From Blepharisma stoltei (taxonomy: Eukaryota; Ciliophora; Heterotrichea; Heterotrichida; Blepharismidae), in the NCBI GenBank assembly GCA_914767885.1, contig CAJZBQ010000050.1, positions 310,001 to 374,000 of the forward strand: a DNA stretch of 64,000 bases, in the 5' to 3' direction. The notes under the pieces were generated by a model that saw nothing but the letters and a program-made list of their open reading frames with translations, made no database searches and was not told where the DNA came from. Shown one piece after another: positions 7,998-18,186 of the stretch (position 1 is its first letter; each line of letters starts with the position of its first letter). Both the position numbers and the translations under genes were made by a program.

Positions 7998-10589
7998 ATG
8001 GAACCTCACGAAGCACAAGACGATTTAGAAAGCGCAGATAGGCGCATGCGAATTGCTGAAAAAGAAATAGAGCAACTTGGGATTACGCAAGGAGAGTTCG
8101 ATAGCCTTGAAAACGACTTCCAAACTGTCTTGCAAGACATCGCAGGAGACAAAACTTTGGAACGGTTTCGATTAGAATACGAGAAACTCCACAAGGCTCT
8201 AAAAACTTCTCATGAAACAGAGAAAAAACTCATAAAAAGATGCAAAGAGCTTAACAGCGAAATTTCAGCCCATGCTGTTAAAGTTCAAATTGCCCTCAAG
8301 CTAAGTCAAGAAGACAACAACGCAATGGATCAAGTCAAACAAGACGTTGAAAGAACATGGAAACTTGTAGACCAAACGCGAGAAAGAGAAGAAACGCTCA
8401 AGTCTCGCCTCTCTGATTTACGATTTGAACTTGCTGAATTAACTCGCAGAATTGACGCTGATGAAACAGCCCCAGTTGAGCAGCAAGCTTTGCTTGAAGA
8501 TTTAAAAAAACAAAAAGATGAAGCCTTAGAAGTAAACAGCTTGAGAATCCAAACTTTGAAAGATTTAAGAAATTTAAATGCAGAATGCTTAAAGAAGAAG
8601 ACAGATCTTGAAGATTGTAAAAGGAACTTTTTGAATGACATTAATGAGGTAAAAGAAGGTATTGATAAAGCAAACACAGATGCGGAAACTGAAGAAAAAA
8701 GGAAAAGAGACATGGAAAAAAACCTTGAAGGGACAAAAAAAACTTATGAGCAAATCCAAGATGAAGTGAAAAACAAGGAGGAACAAAAGGTGCAGATTAA
8801 TAGAGAAATTGATAATTTAAGGGCGAATATACAGGATTTGAAAGATGAAAAACAAAAAATACAAGATAAAATAAAAACAGCAGAAAACTATAATGACAAG
8901 CTAACAGAAGGACTTAGGAATACAGAAGAAACCAACCAAAATTTGATAGGCGAGGCTCAAGCAAAAGAGACTGAAATAAAAAGAATCCAAGAAGAATTAA
9001 ATAGAAAGCAGGCTGACAACCAAAGAGCACACAAAGAAATAATCGTGATGCAGAAGAAGATAAAAACAGTTACCCAAGAAAAAACTGAAGTGGAATATCA
9101 AAAAGATTTCGCAAAAAATAAACTCCAAGATCTAACAAATAGGAATACAGAACTTAGAAGAGAAAATGACGTGGATAAAAAAGCTATTGAAGCAATGATG
9201 AGAGAAATCAACAAAATGAATAAAGACTGCATTGACATGGAAGGTCTTGCAAGGCTTCAGTCTGATGAAATTATTATGAAAAATAATGAGTTCAGGAAAA
9301 TCAGCAACGAAGTAAAAGCAAGCAAAAAAGAAATTGCAAAACTCAAAGCTTTGATTTACCAGCTTAAAAGAGATGAAGATAAATACTCTTTAGAAGCTTC
9401 AAATGCTTATTCAAAGTACATTCAGACCTTAGAGCAAGTAAAATATAAGAATTCCATGATATCGCAGCTCCAAAGGGATAATCTTGATGCTGAAGCTAAG
9501 CTAAAACAGCAACAAAATTTATATGAAGCTGTAAGAAGTGATAGAAATATTTATTCAAAAACTCTTTTGGAGTCCAATGAAGAAATTGATGAGCTCAGAA
9601 GAAAATATAAAATTTTGCAGCACCAAATAACAAAACTGAGAGAAGAAATTTCTTCAAAAAATAATCTCATTAGAGAGCAGCGTCAAAGCCACAGTAACCT
9701 AGAAGAGGAAAACAAAACAAATGAGCAAAAGCAGAAAAGGCTTGAAGAAAAGAAAAAGGAAAAAGAAGGGTACATAAGAAATTATGAAAACCAAATCTCA
9801 AAACTTAAATATTATATTGCTGAAGCTGAGCAAGAAAAAATGAAGCAAAAAAAGGAGTATGAAATGGTTATTAATGATAGAGACATTTTAGGTACCCAGC
9901 TTATCAAGAGAAATGAAGAGTTAGCAAGCTTATATGAAAAAATCAAAATTCAGCAGTCAACACTAGCTAAAGGTGAGGTTCAATATCAAGAAAGAGTGAT
10001 TGAAGCAACTTTACTTAAAAATCAAATTGCAGGGCTTAAGCGTGAATATTTAATTGCGAAAAACCAGGTCTCAAGCACCTCAGAACTGAAAAAAGAAGTA
10101 TATCGTCTTCAAAAAGACTTAATGATTGTTAGGACAAAAATTAAAGCCCTTTCTGAAGAGCTCCAAAATCCTATGAATGTTCATAGATATCGTAAGCTTG
10201 AAGGAACTAACCCTGAAACATATGAGATGATAACGAAAATTCAAACTCTTCAGAGGAGGCTAATTGCAAAAACTGAAGAAGTCGCGGAAAAAGACTTCTT
10301 GATACAAGAAAAAGAAAAACTTTATATAGAACTGAAAAATATTTTAGCTCGACAGCCAAAGCCTGCAGTTGCAGAGCAGCTTGGAGTTTATCAAGAAAAT
10401 CTGAAGGAAAAGACAAAGCAGATGAAAAATATGATCAATGAGCTCAATAATGCCCATGCACAAGTTAATAGACATAGATTTGAAATAGAGAGACTAAATA
10501 GAGATATAGCTGCTATGAAGGAGGTATGGTTTGACCAGAGGAGAAAGGAAAAGAAACTGAAAACCATTGAAGAAGAAGCAGAAAATTAA
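7998..10589 (+). CDS. CFAP58: cilia- and flagella-associated protein 58
   Basis: 863 aa, almost exactly the length of animal CFAP58 (CCDC147). It is coiled coil nearly throughout. The diagnostic part is the C-terminal third: LKREYLIAKNQVSSTSELKKE, NPMNVHRYRKLEG, ETYEMITKIQTLQRRLIAKT, EKDFLIQEKEKLYIELK, ILARQPKP and YQENLKEKTKQMK, in family order. Family knowledge: an axonemal protein found in ciliated eukaryotes, involved in ciliary and flagellar assembly and in mastigonemes or beating in various organisms. The gene is intron-free and uninterrupted here, striking beside the interrupted genes downstream. The start is the ATG at 7998, preceded by an AT-rich spacer of 99 bp from the POP3-like stop. 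Confidence 0.93.
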   Translation: MEPHEAQDDLESADRRMRIAEKEIEQLGITQGEFDSLENDFQTVLQDIAGDKTLERFRLEYEKLHKALKTSHETEKKLIKRCKELNSEISAHAVKVQIALKLSQEDNNAMDQVKQDVERTWKLVDQTREREETLKSRLSDLRFELAELTRRIDADETAPVEQQALLEDLKKQKDEALEVNSLRIQTLKDLRNLNAECLKKKTDLEDCKRNFLNDINEVKEGIDKANTDAETEEKRKRDMEKNLEGTKKTYEQIQDEVKNKEEQKVQINREIDNLRANIQDLKDEKQKIQDKIKTAENYNDKLTEGLRNTEETNQNLIGEAQAKETEIKRIQEELNRKQADNQRAHKEIIVMQKKIKTVTQEKTEVEYQKDFAKNKLQDLTNRNTELRRENDVDKKAIEAMMREINKMNKDCIDMEGLARLQSDEIIMKNNEFRKISNEVKASKKEIAKLKALIYQLKRDEDKYSLEASNAYSKYIQTLEQVKYKNSMISQLQRDNLDAEAKLKQQQNLYEAVRSDRNIYSKTLLESNEEIDELRRKYKILQHQITKLREEISSKNNLIREQRQSHSNLEEENKTNEQKQKRLEEKKKEKEGYIRNYENQISKLKYYIAEAEQEKMKQKKEYEMVINDRDILGTQLIKRNEELASLYEKIKIQQSTLAKGEVQYQERVIEATLLKNQIAGLKREYLIAKNQVSSTSELKKEVYRLQKDLMIVRTKIKALSEELQNPMNVHRYRKLEGTNPETYEMITKIQTLQRRLIAKTEEVAEKDFLIQEKEKLYIELKNILARQPKPAVAEQLGVYQENLKEKTKQMKNMINELNNAHAQVNRHRFEIERLNRDIAAMKEVWFDQRRKEKKLKTIEEEAEN

Positions 10590-11227
10590 TAATTTTAAAT
10601 ATGATTTTATAAATGTTGATTCATAAATGTTTTGTTACTAAATTTATAATTGACTTTTTTTTTTCAAAAAATTTGTTTCTACAATTATGGATTTAAACTA
10701 CTGAATTCACTTAGCTTGATAGTTTTGTTTTATTCTTTTTCAAAAGAGTCACTGCACAAAGAAGTTTTTTTGCCTAATGATCTATAGCATACCTAAAGCA
10801 TAGGACTTCCTTTAAATTTCAAGCAGATTCTTAAGCATCAATTTGAATAAGTTATTTAAAATGTATACATAATTTTATTAGCAAATCAAAAAGGCCACTG
10901 CGCCAAGAGAGTATTTTTAACCTTAAGGCATATTGTTTAAACCTTATGGCATGAAATCCCATTTACTGGTTCTGCGTGATTGAAGTATCTCTTTAGCTTA
11001 GAGCCAACATTTATAGCTTTTATTTTTCAAATATAGCTATTTTTTTTGAAACTTTGTTTATGGGACATTAAAATAGAAAGAGATTGATCATTTTTAAGAT
11101 TAGCTCTTTTGTGGAATAAATGCTTTCCGTAAAAAATAGAATTATTTGTTTATAATCGATTCGTTTAAGGTTCTAATTATACATATTTAAAAGCAATGAC
11201 AAGCTTAACAAAATAAAATTAACATAA
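10590..11227. other. AT-rich intergenic region
   Basis: About 640 bp between the convergent CFAP58 and TTLL genes. No frame, TIR, tandem repeat or RNA gene is recognisable. Runs of T and A dominate. Confidence 0.5.
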
Positions 11228-13090
11228 TTATTCAATTTGAGTCTTACTTGGATTTCTAGGTGGCTTCCTATATATAACTGCTGAGCCCCCTTGCCCTTTT
11301 CTATGTATTTTTCCAAATTTATTGCAAAGCAATGCATTATATGGCCTTTCTCTTTCAAAGAAATTTTTATAATTTATCGATATTTCTGAAGGGAAAATTC
11401 TCTCGAAACCCCCTCTTCTTTTATACTCATAATTTGTTTCCTTTATAATCCCTTTTTCTTCTCGGCTATCAATATCTTTTAAGCTTTCACTTGAGTATGG
11501 CTTATTATCAAAATTCCAGCCTGCTTTTTTATTCTTTTTCTTATTTGACAATGTCATAAATTGTTCCATATAAGCAGCATAGTTTAAAGCTTTATTTTCG
11601 TTTGCTTTGTCCCCACCATTTCTTTGATCTGTTGGTACTACTCCAGCTAAAGTAAATAAATCAGCAATTAATTCGCCTTTGATTTTTTGATCTATAGGTG
11701 CATCACAGTTAAGTGAAGGTGATAAATTTACTTCTAAAAGCCAAGGATTTAAATTATCATCAATTAATATGTCAAATCCTAGGAGCTCTATACAATTATT
11801 TCTGTATGGGAGATGCATTTCGCAGGCTGAAAATACAATTCCTTCTATTGAAAGAATTGTTTTGATTGCAATATCTTTTATTTTTTCCCAGATTTTGGTA
11901 TCATCAATGCCTTCTTGTTTGAAAAGCTTTCTCAAGGCTGTGTGGCTTCATTTGCTGCCTTTTCCATCTTCTAAAGCATTAGTATTTTCTACAAAATTCG
12001 TAGAAAATTTGTTGACTGAGTAGTTTGTCAAATACATAAACCTGCTTCCTTTGCCAGTCCCTTGATATTTTTGTGTAGCAAACCGAACCAAGCCATCTTT
12101 GTATATATAAATTCTTAAAGGATTGAAGCATGTGATAGCAATATAAACCCTCAAGTCAAATTTCAACCCTTGAATTAATAAAGGGTTATCAATATATTGT
12201 GATATCACATGTCCTGATTTTGGGATTTCACTGAATTTTGTAGCTAAAAATATTCCTTTTCCTTGACTGCTGGCGCTTGGCTTTACAATCCAGACTGTAT
12301 CTTCATTTGCCATTTCAAATTCAAGCTGTCCTGCATCTTGAGGTACAATAAACGTTTTGGGTACAAAATCATAAGCTTTTGTCCCATAAAGAACTTGCAT
12401 TTTTGCTAAATTTTTATACATCAAGTCTTTTCTCGTGATTTCATAACTTCTTGGGAAGTGATTTACTTTTTGATATTTCGATAGTGCTTGATAAACATTC
12501 ATTTTAATCGGCCCTCCATGCCACATAATAGTTCAATTATTTTTATTCGGTGGAGCTTCTATAAATCCATTATCTTCCAACGTATACCTAATAAGTTTGA
12601 CATCTGAATGCATCATTCTGAAAAAATAATTCGTTTCGAGGTTCAATTTTGGCTGGATATTCATAGGATCAATATAAGGCCTAAACACCAAAAATCTTTT
12701 CCCTTTAATTCAAGTAGCCACACCTGTTTCATTTTTGATATCATTTTCCTCTCTTTTAGTAAAATGCCTCATTCATAATATAGGAGCTCCAGTTTTCCCA
12801 GTTGTGACTGTTTTTTTGAATTCTTCGTCTTCAACTTTATAAAATTCATTGATATTTTGGATGACGGAGTCAGGGAGCTCTTCTTCCTCTTCATCAAGTT
12901 TCACATCAATTGATTTTTCAGTTTTTACTTGCACCTGGGATTTTTGTGGAGGTAATGAATGAGACTGACGGCTTCGAATATTGTTTGGGGAAGGTTTGGA
13001 GTTTCGAATTCGAAATCGAGCTTGAGTGGATGAGACTGGGGTTGTTTTTGGATTTAAAATACTTATGATGTTGTCTAACTCTGGGTCCAT
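11228..13090 (-). CDS. tubulin tyrosine ligase-like (TTLL) glutamylase
   Basis: 620 aa, a single frame once TGA is read as Trp; Trp-TGA codons lie near 12774, 12711, 12528 and 11945. Family knowledge: TTLL enzymes are ATP-grasp ligases that add glutamate (or glycine/tyrosine) to tubulin tails, mainly on ciliary microtubules. Seen here: a disordered acidic/basic N-terminus of ~110 residues. The TTL core then has NKNNWTIMWHGG, QKVNHFPRSYEITRKDLMYK, the ATP-binding strand WIVKPSASSQGKGIFL, QGLKFDLRVYIAITCFNPLRIYIYKDGLVRFA, YLTNYSVNK, and the Mg/ATP site with FGFDILIDD-like GFDILIDDNLNPWLLEVNLSPSL. The QKVNHFPRS and LTNYSVNK motifs place it nearest the TTLL4/5-type glutamylases, not certain. Confidence 0.9.
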
Positions 13091-13200
13091 TTATTATGAT
13101 TGTTAAAAAAAGTTATAGAAAGATTTTAAAAAATTTATAAGTCATGGTTTGAGATTTTGAATAGAGGATTTTGGTAAGATGAGATATGTGAAAAAAAGTT

Positions 13201-13629
13201 TTAAATTTTTAATTTTTGGAATAGCTTTTGAAGTTCTTCCGTGACTGGACTTGTATCAGTTTTTTGAGGTTTTTCTTCTTGGATTTCTTCCTGGAACTCT
13301 TTTAATGCAAAAGAGTACCCATCAGGTGATTTTAAATATACAACTTTTCCGCTTTCAGAATTTACAGGCTCGCCATCCTTTATTGCCCCGTATTTGATTG
13401 CATTGGCAAGTGTTTCGTCAAAATTTCTTTTTTCAAATAGAAGTACTGGATTAAATCCTGAGTTGCAGTAGGCTATTGAATCTGTGTGTCTAAGCATGAT
13501 CATATTTCCTTTTTCATCATGAAATTCTGCAAATACTTCAGAAAGATGCTGACATTTCAGCCCAAGGGCATCTGTATAGAATCCAGTGCTTCTCATTATG
13601 TTAGTTGTAAAGATAATCACTCCTTTCAT
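13201..13629 (-). CDS. glyoxalase/VOC-superfamily protein, 142 aa
   Basis: Seen here: KGVIIFTTNIMRSTGFYTDALGL at the N-terminus is the typical beta-alpha opening of a vicinal-oxygen-chelate (glyoxalase/bleomycin-resistance-like) module. It is followed by an FAEFHDEKGNMIML strand, NPVLLFE, and the closing VYLKSPDGYSFALKEF strand. A single beta-alpha-beta-beta-beta pair plus a charged C-terminal tail. The usual metal-binding His of the first strand is not present, so catalytic activity is doubtful. No substrate can be assigned. It lies 110 bp upstream of the TTLL gene on the same strand. Confidence 0.7.
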   Translation of the reverse strand: MKGVIIFTTNIMRSTGFYTDALGLKCQHLSEVFAEFHDEKGNMIMLRHTDSIAYCNSGFNPVLLFEKRNFDETLANAIKYGAIKDGEPVNSESGKVVYLKSPDGYSFALKEFQEEIQEEKPQKTDTSPVTEELQKLFQKLKI

Positions 13630-14433
13630 TTATTTTAACTAAGCTTTAATAAATAAAATTAATATAAGTGTTTTTAGCAGAGAGCAATGAATTACAGTCT
13701 TACTCAGAAATATTTTTATTACAACAAGCTGATTCAAATTCTTTTTTATTATTCAATGGAAAATGGTTATTTTTGGAAAATTAATCACTCCTTGATGAGC
13801 GAGAAAAATAATATTTTAATATAGAATGCTTTATATAGATAATTAATAATTATTATAGCGAGATCTTGAGCTCTATAAAATTCTAGGCATCTTACAAATT
13901 AAATTAAATTTTCCTTTTCAACTATATGAATTTTGTGTTTATTTTTAAAATCACTAAAATATCATAATATAAACTTTTTAAAACACAAAAATTATTCACC
14001 CATTAAAAGCAGAGAAATTTTGATTGATTATAAAAAGAAGCTAAAATTATTATTTATATTATAGTTTATCAGAAAAATTAAACTATTTATTTCCTAAAAA
14101 GATAAAATGATAGCAATTTAATTTTCATTTAAATTAATTATGATATAAAAATGGAAATTTGTTGTTAAAATGCGCCATCTTCTTATTTATATTTTTTAAT
14201 TTTCTATATTTTTACGTTATCCCAAGCATATCTATTATGCTCTTTTCTATCTATTTCGAACTGCATTCTATCAGGCCTAATTTTTCCCAATTTCCGATTC
14301 CCAAAAAGGTTTTAGCCATTAAACTTCCATTTAATTCTGATTTTATCGTTTATTTTCTATTAATTAATAACTAATAATGGTCATAAGATTTCTCCATTAA
14401 AAACTATTTCATCTAAAATTTTTATTGTATTGA
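13630..14433. other. AT-rich intergenic region
   Basis: About 800 bp without a supported gene. A short plus-strand frame at 14159-14374 is Phe/Ile/Leu-rich from T runs and looks fortuitous. No C-run ends or tandem repeats seen. Confidence 0.45.
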
Positions 14434-14844
14434 TTATCTTACCACTGGCTTCTTATCTAAAGGGCACAAGCACTTACTCTTGAGTCATTTATCAATACAA
14501 GTCTTATGAAAGAGGTGCTTGCAAGGCAGCTCCCTAACAATTTCATCTTGCTCTAGTTCATGTAAACAAATTGCACACTCTTTCTTAGTCCTTCGGAATT
14601 GCAAGGAACCTGGAGTTGATTTTTCAAGTTGGTACAGAAACCCTGGCCATTTCAATTCTGCGAGAGAATTTAATTGTTCTGACGTGATCCCATGATTTGC
14701 TTCTCGTCTTTGGTCTTGCTGGAGAATTTGCACATAAATATTGACTGCATCTTCTATGTTTACATTCCTATTCTCTCCGTATATAAACAGCTGGCCGGTG
14801 CTCAATGAGATCATTGCATCTGTTATAGTTCCTCTATTAAACAT
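14434..14844 (-). CDS. RING-H2 finger protein, 136 aa
   Basis: The frame needs TGA as Trp at 14485-14487; with it the protein continues WLKSKCLCPLDKKPVVR and stops at TAA 14434. The last ~50 residues form a canonical RING-H2: CAICLHELEQDE, LPCKHLFHKTCIDKW and CLCPLDK, giving C-X2-C, C-X-H-X2-H-X2-C and C-X2-C. The Trp encoded by TGA is exactly the conserved Trp after the fifth and sixth ligands. The N-terminal ~85 residues have no recognised domain. Predicted role: E3 ubiquitin ligase. Substrate unknown. Confidence 0.85.
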
Positions 14845-14915
14845 TTTTACTATAAATTCTTAATTTTGATTAATTAAATATAATTTCAGCCAATTGCAGT
14901 AGATCAAGCAAATCT

Positions 14916-15181
14916 TACTCTCCCTCAAAGATAAGTCAGGATTTAGTACTTATTGGGGGGCTTAATTTTAATTTAAATTTTAGATATTCAAAATTACCTA
15001 CTTAAGGAAACAATAATTAAAATTTTTGAGCTTAAATTTTTTAAATTTATTAATTATATTAAAAATAGTATAAACTAAAAATGTTATATTATAAAAAATT
15101 TGTACTTTTTCTAAATAATTTATTTCATCAACAGCTAAGATTCTTCAATATATCTAGCTTGCTCTCAGAATAGAGGAGTTA
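14916..15181. mobile_element. degenerate C-run IES, intergenic
   Basis: The left end TTACTCTCCCTCAAAGATAAG is followed by an inverted partner (ACTTATTGGGGGGCTTAATTTT). The right end is GCTCTCAGAATAGAGGAGTTAG. Boundaries are TA 14916-14917 and TA 15180-15181, and the interior is AT-rich. The layout is that of the intact IESs but the tag is different and eroded. It lies upstream of the RING-H2 gene and breaks no frame. Confidence 0.5.
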
Positions 15182-15262
15182 GAGAGTACTGTGCAAAGCA
15201 TTAAAGTTTAATTTATTAAAAAATAGTTGTTAAACTTATTTGATATTTTTTATAGGTGCATT

Positions 15263-15893
15263 ATGCACAAAATTACATATACATAAAATGGCGAATGACG
15301 TCCGACCCGTCCTCTCGTGTGACGGTAACTCATATATATCCGGGCATGGTTTTCAGGAGGAATGATATAGCCCAGCAACATCAGGAGCCCAGAAGCGATG
15401 GGCTTAAGCACAGACCCGCTGATTTGTGGCCTGATCCTTGGGCAGTTAATCGTGAAATCTTTTCCCAGCAGCGCCCTAGCCAGTGGGTGCCCGAAATGGA
15501 GCAGGGTGATTTCCCTGCTCAGGCTGCTCTCGATGGCTTTGCCCCGAATCACGGAAGTGGTTGAGTTTTTATTCAGGGATGACCTGGTAAAAGGGGAGGC
15601 AGGCTAGACGTGGAATCAAGGCGGTCCCTCCGGTTAAAGGGTCCAATAAATGGACGACACAGGCCAGGGTAGGTACAGTTGGCCTCGAAGGGCGAAGGGA
15701 CTGAGTTGGAAATGGTGGTGCCCGGCAGATGTCTGCGGACACAAAAAGGGCAACCCACTACGAGAAACCAGGGGCTTCGGCCTGGGCTCAGAGTTACCAG
15801 AGGTGGAAGTCCACCCAATTCGCTTTTGTCAACACGCCACTGGAAGTAGAGACTTTAAATACTCAGCATTAACATTAACATGCACAAAATTAC
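15263..15893 (+). mobile_element. SINE-like retroelement E1 with 14-bp target-site duplication
   Basis: ATGCACAAAATTAC occurs at 15263-15276 and again at 15880-15893, bracketing 603 bp of GC-richer DNA. The insert starts with an AT leader and AAAATGGC, the 5' signature of the other elements of this type. It ends in the short repeat CATTAACATTAAC. Neither strand has a convincing protein. The right duplication contains the stop codon of the PH-FYVE gene, so the insertion is at that gene's 3' end and does not shorten the protein. Confidence 0.75.
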
Positions 15894-16573
15894 GTGAAAT
15901 CAACACTATATGAGCGGTCGGGACGGTTTCCAGCATGATTCATGTCTCCTTGGAATGACATGCTCCTTTCCAGCTTTGTTTCATTTTGTTCTTTAATTTT
16001 AAGTCTCGCAAAAGCTTCAAGCTTTTTTACAGATCTGACTTCAGTTATGCAATTTTTACAAATAATTTGTTTGGATTTATAGCCCATTATTTCAAGATTG
16101 GCTTTATAGTGAGTGCATTTTTTACACAAAATATTTCCACAAAATCTGCAATAGCTCGATCTTCTATCATTTTGTATCTTCTGAGAACAAATTTGGCACT
16201 TTTCTAATATTTTTACGTTGGGCCTTTTCGAAACTCTTAACGCATAAACTCACTCTGCCATGTCGCACAGCTTCTGAGCTCTTATTCTCCAAAATGTGAT
16301 AGCACTATCCCTAATAATTATAATAATAAATTCTCTTAGCTGAGGATCCTGAACTGATACAAAAGTATGCTGGCTCATATTAATTGATGAATCAATTTTT
16401 TCATTGTTGTAGCATTGTAAAATCCCTTGGCTTAATTTTAATTTAATTGGCTGCCAAAATCAGTAAGGACTTGTCTGGCCTTGTTTCATCGTGCATCTAT
16501 AAAATTGGCCATGAAAATCCTTCGCTTTGATTTCATCAGTTAATTGTAATTCTTTTGAATAATTGAGTCCCAT
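15890..16573 (-). CDS. PH-like plus FYVE zinc-finger protein, 227 aa
   Basis: One frame with TGA as Trp (at PYWFWQ and DMAEWVYALRV), ending TAA at 15890. Residues ~15-115 have the pattern of a pleckstrin-homology domain, finishing in the classic C-terminal helix with Trp (ITFWRIRAQKLCDMAEWVYALR). Residues ~125-180 are a FYVE-type finger: CQICSQK, SSYCRFCGNILCKKC and QIICKNC supply eight Cys in four CX2C pairs. The full RRHHCR motif of classical FYVE is reduced (RRSSYCRFCG), so phosphoinositide binding is uncertain. Inferred membrane-associated adaptor. The stop codon lies in the target duplication of element E1. Confidence 0.8.
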
Positions 16574-16670
16574 ATTTAATTATATTTTCAACTATTTTTA
16601 GTTTTGCTGTTTTGTCAGATTCTATAGATAACTACTAACAAATCATTTGTGTTATAATTCAGAGACAAAA

Positions 16671-18086
16671 ATGAGTTTTCCAGTGAAAAGGGAGTGATTG
16701 ATTAGCTCACAATCAGATGAAATCAGGGATCATTATAAATTCACAAGCACAACACTTGGAGAAGGGTCGTATGGGTTTGTGAAGATTGCTACAAGAATAA
16801 CAGACAGCTCTAAAGTTGCTGTAAAAATTATTCCTAAAAAGAAAATTAAAAGACCAGAATTGCTTACACGTGAAATTGAGATAATGAAGACGGTGGATCA
16901 TCCAAATATAGTCAAACTATTTGAAACATTTGAAGATTCCAGGTTTATTTATCTCCCAATGGAACTATGTGAAGGAGGCGAGCTCTTTGACCGAATCATT
17001 AATGAAGGCCACTTTTCAGAAAAAAAGGCTTCGTTTACATTTCTGTTTATGCTTTCAGCTGTAGCTTATTTGCATAGCAGAGACATAGTTCACAGAGATC
17101 TTAAACCAGAAAACTTCTTGTATGAAACGAAAGACCCAGATTCAAAGTTAAAACTTATAGACTTTGGGCTATCAAAAATGACTGGAAAAAACAAGGATCT
17201 CACAACAAAAACTGGAACATGCTACTATGTGTCTCCTGAAACATTATCTGGGCATTATAATGAAAAATGTGACGAATGGAGCTTAGGAGTCATTTTATAT
17301 ATGATGCTTTCTGGGTATCCTCCATTTGATGGAGAAAGTGATAGTGAAGTGCTTCATAGCGTGAGACATAATCAATTGGAATTTGACGGAGCTGTATGGG
17401 ACGATGTTTCTCCAGCAGCAAAAGATTTGATAACAAAGCTACTTGATAGAAATATAGAGACAAGAATAACTGCTCAAGAAGCATTAGGACACACTTGGCT
17501 ACTACAAAATGAAGAGTGCCCTTATCAGCCTCTGTCACTTGACATCCATCAGTTAAGAAGCTACCGCAACTCAAATAAGTTCAAAAAAACTGTTCTTAAT
17601 TATATTGCTACTCAATGCTCACCAAGAGAACTAGAAGGGATGATTGATGTATTCAGGCAACTAGATACAAACCATGATGGAAAATTAACATTATTAGAAC
17701 TGCAAAACTCGATTCTCTCATCTGATGTAAGCATACCTGAGCTTGAAGAATTAATTATTTCTATTGATACTGATGGGTCAGGAACTATAGATTTAACTGA
17801 GTTCTTAGCGGCCATGATGGACAAAAGGGTATATTTAAGCCAAGAAAAATTATGGAATGCTTTTAAGAGATTTGATATCAATGGGAGTGGGAAAATAACT
17901 GCACATGAGCTCAGAGAAGTCATGGATCAAGAGCACTTAATTCCAAACCCAGAGATTTGGCAAGAAATCGTACAAGAAGTGGATGCTGATGGAGATGAAG
18001 AAATCAGCTATGATGATTTCGTAAAAATGATGGAAAGGACTTCATCGGAAACTGCAGAAGTGGTTAGGAAAAGCTTGACTCTTTAA
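16671..18086 (+). CDS. calcium-dependent protein kinase (CDPK), four EF-hands
   Basis: 471 aa. The start is ATG 16671; a TGA-Trp codon at 16695 hides it from a standard-code reading. Kinase domain: LGEGSYGFVKIA loop, VAVKII lysine, HRDLKPEN catalytic loop, LIDFGLS, GTCYYVSPE, then the C-lobe through HTWLLQ. After a ~35-residue junction come four EF-hands with loops DTNHDGKLTLLE, DTDGSGTIDLTE, DINGSGKITAHE and DADGDEEISYDD, all with acidic positions 1 and 12. Family knowledge: CDPKs are Ca-activated Ser/Thr kinases of plants, ciliates and apicomplexans. No N-myristoylation Gly at position 2. Uninterrupted. Confidence 0.95.
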
Positions 18087-18186
18087 TTTAGAAGTTATTC
18101 AGTAATTAAACTATTAAAATATATTTGAAGATATATGTTAAAAATACTTGAATTAATGGATAGAATAATGATATAAATTAAAGAAA

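Noticed and set aside
8006-8713. Ser/Leu/Phe-rich minus frames opposite CFAP58
   Set aside because: Antisense shadows of Lys/Glu-rich coiled-coil codons.
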